A DNA stretch of 64,000 nucleotides from Sinomicrobium sp. GTDB taxonomy: Bacteria > Bacteroidota > Bacteroidia > Flavobacteriales > Flavobacteriaceae. The translations under genes and the position numbers were made by a program. The notes beneath the pieces are model-generated. The model was not told where the DNA came from. It did not search any database and was given only the letters and a program-made list of their open reading frames with translations. Each line of letters opens with the position of its first letter. Position 1 is the first letter of the stretch. Shown here in pieces: positions 56,151 to 64,000 of the stretch. The stretch is taken from contig JAJUFH010000004.1 of NCBI GenBank assembly GCA_029266035.1, positions 62,001 to 126,000 of the forward strand, in the 5' to 3' direction.

Positions 56151-56693
56151 CTACAGATCGAGTTTTACCTTGTGACTGTTGTACACCTCTTCGGTATCTG
56201 TTTTAAAGCGCACAGCAAAGGCGTGTGCGTCTCTTTCTTTTTTGTGCTCTATGCGTTTAAGGCTCTTGTGAAAGCGCTGTAATTCTTTTTCATTTCTGAT
56301 AATAATACCTGGAACGCCAACGTTTTGACCCGCTTCGTTTTTGGCTACCATGGTAAAGTAAGAGGAGTTGCAGTGCTTTACTTTTCCCGTCTGAATATTT
56401 TCCGCTTCTACCCGTATGCCTATAATCATAGATGAATTTCCCGCAAAATTGATCGAAGCTTTTAGGGTAACCAGTTCTCCGACCTCTACAGGATTCAGAA
56501 AATCTACGGTATCTACCGATGCGGTGACACAATAGGCGCCCGAGTGCTTGGAGGCACAGGCAAAGGCAATCTGGTCGAGCAGTGATAATATATAGCCTCC
56601 GTGTATTTTGCCGCTGAAATTGGTATGCGACGGCAGCATGAGTACAGAGATGGTTACGGCCGATTCTTCAACCGTTTTAAAAGCAGTGTTCAT
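56151..56693 (-). CDS. Acyl-CoA thioesterase (hotdog fold)
   Basis: MLPSHTNFSGKIHGGYILSLLDQIAFACASKHSGAYCVTASVDTVDFLNPVEVGE. Confidence 0.9.
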   Translation of the reverse strand: MNTAFKTVEESAVTISVLMLPSHTNFSGKIHGGYILSLLDQIAFACASKHSGAYCVTASVDTVDFLNPVEVGELVTLKASINFAGNSSMIIGIRVEAENIQTGKVKHCNSSYFTMVAKNEAGQNVGVPGIIIRNEKELQRFHKSLKRIEHKKERDAHAFAVRFKTDTEEVYNSHKVKLDL

Positions 56694-56695
56694 AA

Positions 56696-57061
56696 TTAGT
56701 TTCTTTGGTGTGGCGATTGTTCTTCTACTACATTAGTTACAAAGTATTTGGTGTCTCCTAGCCAAGGGAATCTGGCCAGTCTTTCTACATAGTCTACCTT
56801 TACGTACCTACCCTGAAATTTTTTGAGATCTTCTATAACCTTTTCATCTTTGGAGAGTATAGAAAATTTAAAGATTTGCGCTCCTGATATTCCCTGACTT
56901 ATTTCGCCTTCCCAGGTTTTTACTACAACCCCTCTATGACTTATTTTTATCAACTCTCCAGAACGTACTCCCTGACTGAAGGGAACAAAATAGACAAAGG
57001 CATAATAGATCAAAAATAGGCCTATAACAGATAGCAGAACGATAATAGCGGCTTTTTTCAT
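56696..57061 (-). CDS. Small membrane-anchored conserved protein
   Basis: N-terminal TM AAIIVLLSVIGLFLIYYAFVYFVPF; domain of unknown function. Confidence 0.65.
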   Translation of the reverse strand: MKKAAIIVLLSVIGLFLIYYAFVYFVPFSQGVRSGELIKISHRGVVVKTWEGEISQGISGAQIFKFSILSKDEKVIEDLKKFQGRYVKVDYVERLARFPWLGDTKYFVTNVVEEQSPHQRN

Positions 57062-57079
57062 AAGTCGGATGGGTTTGTG

Positions 57080-58411
57080 TTAATGTTGTTTTTCTTCGTT
57101 TTCTTCAGCTTTTTCCAAAACGGATTCGGGTAGGGACTTTTTTGCTTTAGCTCCCATTTTTTTGAGCTTTTCAATACTGGAAATAATATTTCCTCTTCCT
57201 TCTACCAACTTGTTCATAGCTCCTTTGTACTCTTTGTCGGCTTCTTCCATTTTTTTGCCAACTCTTGTGAGGTCGCCTACCAGTCCTTCAAACTTGTCAT
57301 ATAGCGCTCCTGCCTGCCGGGCTATTTCAACGGCATTGCGCTGTTGTTTTTCGTTACTCCACATATTGTCTATGGTGCGCAGGGTGGCGAGTAGTGTGGC
57401 AGGGGTTACGATAACGATATTTTTGTCAAAGGCCTTGCTGTACAATGTGTTGTCGTGGTTTACGGCGAGGGCAAAGGCCGGTTCTATTGGGATAAACATC
57501 AGGACGAAATCCGGACTTTCTATACGGTAGAGGTCTTCGTATCGCTTTGCCGATAGTTGTTCAATATGGCGTTTTATAGAGGCGATGTGTTCGCTGAGAA
57601 AGGATTGTTGTTGTTCGCCCTCTGCGTTTACATAGCGCTCGTAGGCCGTGAGGCTCACTTTAGAATCCACTATCATTTTCTTTCCGTCAGGGAGGTGTAT
57701 GACAACGTCCGGCAACACTCTTGTGCCGTCTTCTCTGCTAATACTTTTCTGAATTTCGTACTCACGTCCTTTTTCTAGTCCGCTTTTTTCTAGCACCCGC
57801 TCCAACACCAGTTCACCCCAATTACCTTGCATCTTGCTGTCTCCCTTCAGCGCGCGAGTGAGATTTTCGGCCTCTTTGGTGATTTTTAGATTTTGGTGCT
57901 GCAACTGTAGGAGTTGTTCTTTAAGTGCGGAATGTATGCTGATATTCTCTTTCTGACTGTCTTCTACCTTTTTCTCAAAGAGCTGTATTTTTTCCTGAAG
58001 CGGAGCGAGGATGTTTTTGATATTTTCTCTGTTCTGCTGCGTAAACTTATTGCTTTTTTCTTCCAGGATTCTGTTGGCTAAGTTTTCGAACTCTCGAGTG
58101 AATTTTTCTCTGAGTTCCCGGGTTTCCTCCTGTTGTTCAACCAGTTTTTTCTGTAGGTTTTCCAATTGGGTCTCTCTTCGAACGAGCTGCAGGGCTGTAT
58201 TTTCCTTTTCGCTTTGCAAGGCTGTTTTTTCTGTTTTGAGGTCGTTTACTTCCTGTACAAGTCTGTTGTTTTCTTGAACCAGCGCTCTTTCGCGCTCTTT
58301 TCCGGCGGCGAGGTGACGCCCTTGCCTAAGGCGATAGAAGAGAAATCCGAGAAATACACCGGTTATCAGAGCCGTAAGAGCGACGATAAGTAAATGAGAA
58401 CTGGTGTACAT
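57080..58411 (-). CDS. rmuC: DNA recombination protein RmuC
   Basis: Coiled coil, then GNWGELVLERVLEKSGL, LPDVVIHLPDGKKMIVDSKVSLTAYERY. Confidence 0.93.
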   Translation of the reverse strand: MYTSSHLLIVALTALITGVFLGFLFYRLRQGRHLAAGKERERALVQENNRLVQEVNDLKTEKTALQSEKENTALQLVRRETQLENLQKKLVEQQEETRELREKFTREFENLANRILEEKSNKFTQQNRENIKNILAPLQEKIQLFEKKVEDSQKENISIHSALKEQLLQLQHQNLKITKEAENLTRALKGDSKMQGNWGELVLERVLEKSGLEKGREYEIQKSISREDGTRVLPDVVIHLPDGKKMIVDSKVSLTAYERYVNAEGEQQQSFLSEHIASIKRHIEQLSAKRYEDLYRIESPDFVLMFIPIEPAFALAVNHDNTLYSKAFDKNIVIVTPATLLATLRTIDNMWSNEKQQRNAVEIARQAGALYDKFEGLVGDLTRVGKKMEEADKEYKGAMNKLVEGRGNIISSIEKLKKMGAKAKKSLPESVLEKAEENEEKQH

Positions 58412-58486
58412 CTGTTTGTTTTTAACACTTCAAAGATAGAATTTTTTGAGATATGACCTCTTTCTTCTCGACTGAGATAATCCATG

Positions 58487-59290
58487 TTACTCCACGATGC
58501 GAAACGATGCGGTTTTCGGATCGAACGCGATAAGGTCTTCGGGGAAAAGACGGTTGAAGGTTCCGTTTTGAATTAAGGATTTAGGGCCGCCAAAATCACT
58601 TCCATCGCGATGCATGAGGAGTATTTTGTCGCAGAGCTGTATGCAGTGTTCTATTTCGTGAGACGAAAAGACTATGCTCTTTCCGGTTTTGTGGGCAAGT
58701 GTGCGGAGCAGTTTGAGAATATGAGTTTTATGGTATACGTCGAGATGGGTGGTGGGCTCGTCTAGAATAATAAGAGCTGTATCTTGGGCTATGGCTCTCG
58801 CAATCATTACTTTTTGTAATTGTCCATCACTCAGAATATGGCATTTTTCAGCTCCGAGTTTTTCAATGCCAAGCAGTTTTTTCGCTTCGTCGACCTTGTC
58901 TTGATCTTTGGGGTTAATTGTTCCTGTCCAATTGGTATAGGGATGTCTTCCGAGCGCTACGACCTCGTTTACGGTGAGATTTCCCGATGGATGATGTCCG
59001 GTAAGTACCAGAGCAATTTCGCGTGCTAGTGCTGTAGCGCTATAGGTTTTGAGTGGTTTTTGATGGAGATATAGCTCACCCGAAATTCCGGGAAGTATTC
59101 GAGCTAGGGTACGCAGCAGTGTTGTTTTGCCCATTCCGTTAGCTCCAACAATGGCAATGAGTTCTCCCTTCCGAGCGGTAAAGGAGATGTCGGAGGCTAT
59201 AACAGTAGTTTTTTTGCGACTTTTATAGCCTATGCTGAGCTGTTCTGCCTGCAATACTGTTGCTTGTTCCGTTGGTGCTTTGTCGGGCAT
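58487..59290 (-). CDS. ABC transporter ATP-binding protein (FecE/BtuD type)
   Basis: GANGMGKTTLLRTLARI, SDGQLQKVMIARAIAQD, LIILDEPTTHLD; start possibly 59344, overlapping the permease. Confidence 0.9.
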   Translation of the reverse strand: MPDKAPTEQATVLQAEQLSIGYKSRKKTTVIASDISFTARKGELIAIVGANGMGKTTLLRTLARILPGISGELYLHQKPLKTYSATALAREIALVLTGHHPSGNLTVNEVVALGRHPYTNWTGTINPKDQDKVDEAKKLLGIEKLGAEKCHILSDGQLQKVMIARAIAQDTALIILDEPTTHLDVYHKTHILKLLRTLAHKTGKSIVFSSHEIEHCIQLCDKILLMHRDGSDFGGPKSLIQNGTFNRLFPEDLIAFDPKTASFRIVE

Positions 59291-59307
59291 GAGGAATTTT
59301 TGAAGGG

Positions 59308-60330
59308 TTAAAAAATCATTCTTTGTTTTCTCACCAATAGCCATACTACTACTGGCGCTCCTACCAGAGCAGTTATAGCGTTGATAGGAAGGGTGTCTTC
59401 ACTCAGTGGCCATTGTGCAATGCTGTCGCAGATAAGCATCAATACGGCACCATAGAGAATTACTGCCGGGAGCAGTACTCTGTGGTTGGTGGTGTTGAAT
59501 ACTTGTCTTGTGAGGTGGGGTACAGCCAGACCTATAAAACTTATGGGGCCGGCAAAGGCGGTTATTGCCCCGGCCAGCAAACTGGTAGCGAGAATCAGTG
59601 CTATTCTGTTTCTTCGCACATTTACCCCCAGACTGGAGGCGTAGGTTTCTCCAAGTAGCAGGGCATTGAGGTTTTTTATCGAAAAGACACTTATCAGTAC
59701 ACCTACAACAATAAGAGAGAAGAGTATGGTAAGCTCGTTCCACCTCAGATTTCCGAGGCTGCCGAATGACCAAAAGATGTACTGTTGTAGTTTTTCGGCG
59801 CTGCTGAAATAGGAGAGTACGCTTACCACTGCAGAAGTAATGCTCCCAAACATCAGGCCTATGATGAGTATGGCCATGCTGTCTTTTACTTTATATGCTA
59901 CAGCCATTACGGCAAGCAGGACTAGAAAACTTCCGGCTGTGGCGGCTATGGCCAGTGAAAAACTGCTGGTAAACAGCGAAATGCCGAGTGCAGAGGCTCC
60001 CATGATGAGCAGGGCTACGCCAAGGCTTGCCCCCGAACTGATACCCAATACAAACGGTCCGGCTAGTGGATTTCTGAACAGCGTTTGCATCAGTAAACCA
60101 CTTACCGCTAGTCCGCATCCAGAGAGTACGGCAGTCAAAGCCTTTGGAAGTCGGTAATGGACAACGATATAATCCCAGGAAGAACTCCCTGAAGTACCTC
60201 CAGACAATATGGAACATACATCGCTAAACGGAATATGTATGGATCCCAGACTGATATTCATCAAAAAGCACAAAGCGAGAAGCAGTGCAAAGATGGAAAA
60301 GCGGAGGTAATATGATCTTGTTGTTTTCAA
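59308..60330 (-). CDS. Iron-chelate/cobalamin ABC permease (FecCD/BtuC family)
   Basis: YRLPKALTAVLSGCGLAVSGLLMQTLFRNPLAGPFVLGISSGASLG; GPISFIGLAVPHLTR. Confidence 0.93.
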   Translation of the reverse strand: MKTTRSYYLRFSIFALLLALCFLMNISLGSIHIPFSDVCSILSGGTSGSSSWDYIVVHYRLPKALTAVLSGCGLAVSGLLMQTLFRNPLAGPFVLGISSGASLGVALLIMGASALGISLFTSSFSLAIAATAGSFLVLLAVMAVAYKVKDSMAILIIGLMFGSITSAVVSVLSYFSSAEKLQQYIFWSFGSLGNLRWNELTILFSLIVVGVLISVFSIKNLNALLLGETYASSLGVNVRRNRIALILATSLLAGAITAFAGPISFIGLAVPHLTRQVFNTTNHRVLLPAVILYGAVLMLICDSIAQWPLSEDTLPINAITALVGAPVVVWLLVRKQRMIF

Positions 60331-60339
60331 ATGATCTGG

Positions 60340-61479
60340 TTATTGGGTTTTGTCCAGTGGTTTGTAAAAAAAAGCCTCGTAGTCTGGAAGTATCTCGGGA
60401 TGAAAGATACTTATTAGGTCTTTCAAAATAATATCAGGACGATTGGGGCCGAGTTCAAAATAAAGCATTCCCTCTCCGACTCCTCGTGTTTTTGCATAAG
60501 TAAAAACGCGTTGTTTACCGAATGCGTTGAATTGGGTGTAGTGCGGATTGGCTTTTTGGAGTTCTTCGAAGCTGGTAAAGGCAGACGGAGCTATCCAGAA
60601 ATCGGCATCACTAGCTCTGTCGAGTACACTTTCTAAGCTGAGAAAGAGGCTTCCGGTATTTTCGGTGTCTTTCCAGAGGTAATTGCCTCCGGCATCTTCT
60701 ATAAATTGAGCTGCCCAGCTCTTTCCACCCGGGAGTATCCATGAATCTTGAAAAATACTTCCGCTTAGTACAGTTGGTTTTTTTTTGGCGTTTTTAGCCA
60801 ATTCTTTGGCAGTGAGATACTCCGTTTCGATATGTTTGAAAATGCGTTCTGCTTCCGCTTCTTTACCGAAAAAAGGAGCAAAGAACTTTATCCATTCTGC
60901 CTTTCCCAACGGGGTTTTTTCGGTCCAGTCGCCGTTAAAAACCACTGGTATTCCCGACTGCTGCACTATGTCGTATGCCTTATTACCGTTGTTAATTGCA
61001 AAACCAATTACCACATCCGGATCGAGGTCTATGAGTATTTCGGTGTTTAGTTTTTCGTTACTCCCTAGATCTCTAATTTGCCCGTCGTCTATTAGCTTTC
61101 GAGTTTTTTGAGAAGAGATATAGCGGGTGTCGGGAAATCCGATAAGCCGGGTTTCCGCTCCAAGTGCTTCGAGTGCAGGGATATGAGTGGTGGAAGTTAC
61201 CACCAAATTGTCGACAGGTACTTGTATATTAGCATCACTACTCATCCCTTCGGGAATATCTTCTTCCTTCTCGTAAAGGATATAGGTGTACGTTTTATTG
61301 GATTCAGGCCAGGGAGAATTGACCTCAATTTGTGTGTATCTGTCAAATTTTTTAATACTGTATCCTTGGGCATAAGTGATATCAACCTCCCGTCCTTCAC
61401 TTTTATTATGCGTCGTTTTCTCTCTTTTACATGAAAAGAGCAGGAACAGTGTAATGAATGTGCATAGATAAAACTTCAT
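60340..61479 (-). CDS. ABC transporter substrate-binding lipoprotein (BtuF/FepB-like)
   Basis: Lipobox LLFSC; LVVTSTTHIPALEALGAETRLIGFPDTRYI; start trimmed from 61509. Confidence 0.88.
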   Translation of the reverse strand: MKFYLCTFITLFLLFSCKREKTTHNKSEGREVDITYAQGYSIKKFDRYTQIEVNSPWPESNKTYTYILYEKEEDIPEGMSSDANIQVPVDNLVVTSTTHIPALEALGAETRLIGFPDTRYISSQKTRKLIDDGQIRDLGSNEKLNTEILIDLDPDVVIGFAINNGNKAYDIVQQSGIPVVFNGDWTEKTPLGKAEWIKFFAPFFGKEAEAERIFKHIETEYLTAKELAKNAKKKPTVLSGSIFQDSWILPGGKSWAAQFIEDAGGNYLWKDTENTGSLFLSLESVLDRASDADFWIAPSAFTSFEELQKANPHYTQFNAFGKQRVFTYAKTRGVGEGMLYFELGPNRPDIILKDLISIFHPEILPDYEAFFYKPLDKTQ

Positions 61480-61713
61480 CATGAGTTCAAAAGTAAAATA
61501 AATAATCAAGAAGCGGTAATGTGATTGGTAGTTTGTAGTGCGCCAGTAGGCAGTTGATCTAAATTCTCATTACTCACTATTCATTGCTGGTCATCAAAAT
61601 AGTTCTTTTCAAAGTTAACCCTATGTTAAATCAATTACTAACAGTCCGAATCTTTGTGTATTTTAGCATTGATATTTCCAATTAATTAAAAATAATCATT
61701 AAACCAACAAGAC

Positions 61714-63654
61714 ATGAGGAGAAAAATTACGGGGAGTATCCTGGTGATTATGGCTTTTATGGGCTTTGGATTGCAAGCCCAGGAGTCCGACGGTAATAAC
61801 CAGGATCTATTTGGCGAGTTTATGGATAGATCGGGCAACGCCTATCGTTCGGCATCTGGGGTTCCGGGACCGGAATACTGGCAAAATGGAGCCGATTATA
61901 CTATAGAAGCAGAGCTGGATGACGTTTCCGATCGGCTCAAGGGAAAAATAACCATAACCTATCACAACAACAGTCCAGAACCCCTTAATTTTATCTGGTT
62001 GCAAATGGATCAGAATCGTTTTACTGAAGATTCCAGGGGGACGTTAACCACGCCAGTTCAGGGCAATCGCTATTCGGGAGATATAGACGGCGGATATAAA
62101 ATTTCCGATGTTGTGGCTACTGCCGGACGCCGAGGGCAGGCTTCCAGTAAATACATCATCAACGATACTAGAATGCAAGTGTTTTTTAACGAAGCCATTC
62201 CTGCAAAGGGAGGAACCGCTACGGTATCTATGAGTTTCGAATACAAAATTCCTGAAAAGGGAATGGATAGAATGGGGCGTTTAGAAACGGAAAAAGGAAC
62301 CATCTATTCGCTAGCGCAATGGTATCCCAGAGTGGCTGTTTTTGACGATGAGCGAGGATGGAATACTGAGCCGTACCTCGGAGCGGGAGAGTTTTATCTC
62401 GAGTACGGTGATTTCGATTATAAGATAACGGTGCCTTACGATCATATTGTGGTAGGGGCAGGGGAGTTGGTAAACCCTAAAGAGGTACTTACCAAAGAGC
62501 AGCAAAATAGGATGAACAAGGCTATGCAGAGTGATGAAACTGTATATCTGATCAGCCCTGAAGAGGCAGGTAACACCGATGTAACCCGTCCGAAGCAGGA
62601 TGGCAAACTCACCTGGCATTTCAAGATGAAAAATACTAGGGATGTGGCTTTTGCTTCTTCCAAATCATTTATTTGGGACGCAGCACGCATAAATCTCCCA
62701 AGTGGTAAAAAAGCGATGGCTCAGTCGGTGTATCCCAAGGAAAGTGACGGACAAGAAGCTTGGGGACGTTCTACCGAATACACCAAGGCGTCGATAGAAT
62801 ATTATTCAGAAAAATGGCATGAATATCCTTATCCGGTAGCGGTAAATGTAGCCTCTAATGTCGGAGGGATGGAGTATCCTGGAATAGTGTTCTGCAGCTA
62901 CAAATCTAAGTCGGGTTCACTTTGGGGGGTAACCGATCACGAATTTGGACATATTTGGTTTCCGATGATAGTAGGGAGCAACGAAAGACGCTATGCGTGG
63001 ATGGACGAAGGTTTTAATACGTTTATCAACCATTACAGTACCCTTGCATTCAACAATGGAGAGTACGAATCTAGGTTGGCCAACTCTTCGAGGTTGGTGG
63101 GCTGGCTTACCAATAGCGGGAGAGAACCAGTGTCTACTTATCCCGATATAAGCCAGAGTCATAACTTGGGTATGGTAGCTTATTACAAACCCGCTTTGGG
63201 GCTCATTATACTGAGAGAGTATATATTGGGCGAAGAGCGTTTTGACAATGCCTTTAAGGCTTATATAGAAGCTTGGGCTTACAAACACCCACAGCCAAGA
63301 GACTTTTTTAATATAGTAGAAAACGTGGCCGGAGAAGATCTGAACTGGTTTTGGAAAGGATGGTTTTACAGTGATGGAAATATAGATCTCTCTATAGATG
63401 AAGCGGGACCTTACAGCGGAAATTTTGTAATGAGTTTTAGCAATAGAGGAGATATTCCGATGCCTGTGGTATACGAGCTTACTTATGAAGACGGCAGTAA
63501 AGAACGCAAGACTTTGCCTGTGGAAATATGGCAAAAAGGTTCGGAGTGGTTACATCTGTTGAATACCACTAAGAAAGTGAAAAAAGTGGAAATAGATCCA
63601 GATAAGATAATTCCGGATGTGAATACTTCCAACAATGTATGGCCTCGATCATAA
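61714..63654 (+). CDS. M1 family metallopeptidase
   Basis: GGMEYPGIVF and HEFGHIWFPMIVGSNERRYAWMDEGFNTF (HExxH-x18-E). Confidence 0.93.
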   Translation: MRRKITGSILVIMAFMGFGLQAQESDGNNQDLFGEFMDRSGNAYRSASGVPGPEYWQNGADYTIEAELDDVSDRLKGKITITYHNNSPEPLNFIWLQMDQNRFTEDSRGTLTTPVQGNRYSGDIDGGYKISDVVATAGRRGQASSKYIINDTRMQVFFNEAIPAKGGTATVSMSFEYKIPEKGMDRMGRLETEKGTIYSLAQWYPRVAVFDDERGWNTEPYLGAGEFYLEYGDFDYKITVPYDHIVVGAGELVNPKEVLTKEQQNRMNKAMQSDETVYLISPEEAGNTDVTRPKQDGKLTWHFKMKNTRDVAFASSKSFIWDAARINLPSGKKAMAQSVYPKESDGQEAWGRSTEYTKASIEYYSEKWHEYPYPVAVNVASNVGGMEYPGIVFCSYKSKSGSLWGVTDHEFGHIWFPMIVGSNERRYAWMDEGFNTFINHYSTLAFNNGEYESRLANSSRLVGWLTNSGREPVSTYPDISQSHNLGMVAYYKPALGLIILREYILGEERFDNAFKAYIEAWAYKHPQPRDFFNIVENVAGEDLNWFWKGWFYSDGNIDLSIDEAGPYSGNFVMSFSNRGDIPMPVVYELTYEDGSKERKTLPVEIWQKGSEWLHLLNTTKKVKKVEIDPDKIIPDVNTSNNVWPRS

Positions 63655-63684
63655 GCCGAAGGCATTGAAGGTTTAACTAAATGA

Positions 63685-63720
63685 GAAAGCCACTTCAGAT
63701 TTCTGAGGTGGTTTTTTTGT
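63685..63720. terminator. Hairpin gccacttcagatttctgaggtggttttttt between M1 peptidase and rsmD
   Basis: Inverted repeat plus T-run. Confidence 0.75.
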
Positions 63721-63725
63721 TCGTA

Positions 63726-64000
63726 TTATTCGAAAAAACTGAAGATACAATTGCCGTATTTTTTCTCAAAGGCAAAGCGAGGTAGCTGATCCATACGAGT
63801 GTGTTTGGAGTGTTCGATTATGAGAAACCCATCTTCTTCCAGCAACTCATTTTCAAAGACCATTTGAGGTATTTTGGCAAATTCTTCTTCGGGAAAGTCG
63901 TACGGAGGATCTGCAAAGACAATATCACTGGTTGTTTTTACCTTTTGAAGGAATCGAAAGACATCGCTTTTTATCACTTTGATAGGAAAGTTGAGGGCCT
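63726..64000 (-). CDS. rsmD: RsmD family 16S rRNA (guanine966-N2)-methyltransferase, C-terminal part; 5' end lies outside the window
   Basis: IVFADPPYDFPEEEFAKIPQMV; frame stays open to the window edge (ALNFPIKVIKSDVFRFL...). Confidence 0.85.
   Translation of the reverse strand, partial: ALNFPIKVIKSDVFRFLQKVKTTSDIVFADPPYDFPEEEFAKIPQMVFENELLEEDGFLIIEHSKHTRMDQLPRFAFEKKYGNCIFSFFE

Noticed and set aside
61480-61713. Cobalamin riboswitch upstream of the ABC importer
   Set aside because: No B12-box-like GCCACTG sequence or suitable structure found; the region contains only TAGTT-type repeat words.
62917-63534. Antisense ORF (205 aa) opposite the M1 peptidase
   Set aside because: Opposes HExxH-containing coding frame; no domain recognised.
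1-64000. tRNA/rRNA genes and transposases
   Set aside because: No convincing tRNA cloverleaf (GGTTCGAATCC-type arm with acceptor pairing), rRNA segment or transposase ORF was recognised.

Overview
A 64 kb chromosomal window with Bacteroidetes (Flavobacteriia-like) character: TAnnTTTG-type -7 promoter elements, TonB-dependent receptors, a T9SS sorting domain, DUF721/DUF5683/DUF6122 families and Bacteroidetes dispersed palindromic repeats. It is densely coding and mostly housekeeping: recF, ribH, mutL, tandem rhomboids, lepB, dapB, parAB, methylmalonyl-CoA mutase, udk, a FadL/GDSL lipid unit, a PhoB/PhoR-like two-component locus with a TonB receptor, trmB, an Fe-S/ferredoxin reductase block, pruA, a ClC-type antiporter, an orphan T6SS Hcp, rmuC, an iron/cobalamin-type ABC importer, an M1 peptidase and a partial rsmD. 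No tRNA, rRNA, CRISPR array or transposase was found by eye. The most interesting signals lie between or across the ORFs. (1) A fluoride riboswitch aptamer precedes a CLC-F-like antiporter (53173-53228, minus). (2) A SatD-family HTH protein and DUF3307 membrane-protein pair is preceded by an array of 20-bp palindromes at exact 28-bp spacing (56051-56126), with a possible promoter inside it; SatD carries motifs resembling class III nucleotidyl cyclases. (3) The palindrome TATGCACGCATA occurs upstream of both a FadL-type porin and a dienoyl-CoA-reductase-like SDR. (4) A 12 x 8-bp telomere-like AATAACCC repeat sits in a divergent promoter region. (5) A ParE toxin is broken by a single-base frameshift next to an intact antitoxin. 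(6) Several families of dispersed intergenic repeats are present. All calls come from reading the sequence; no database searches were run.
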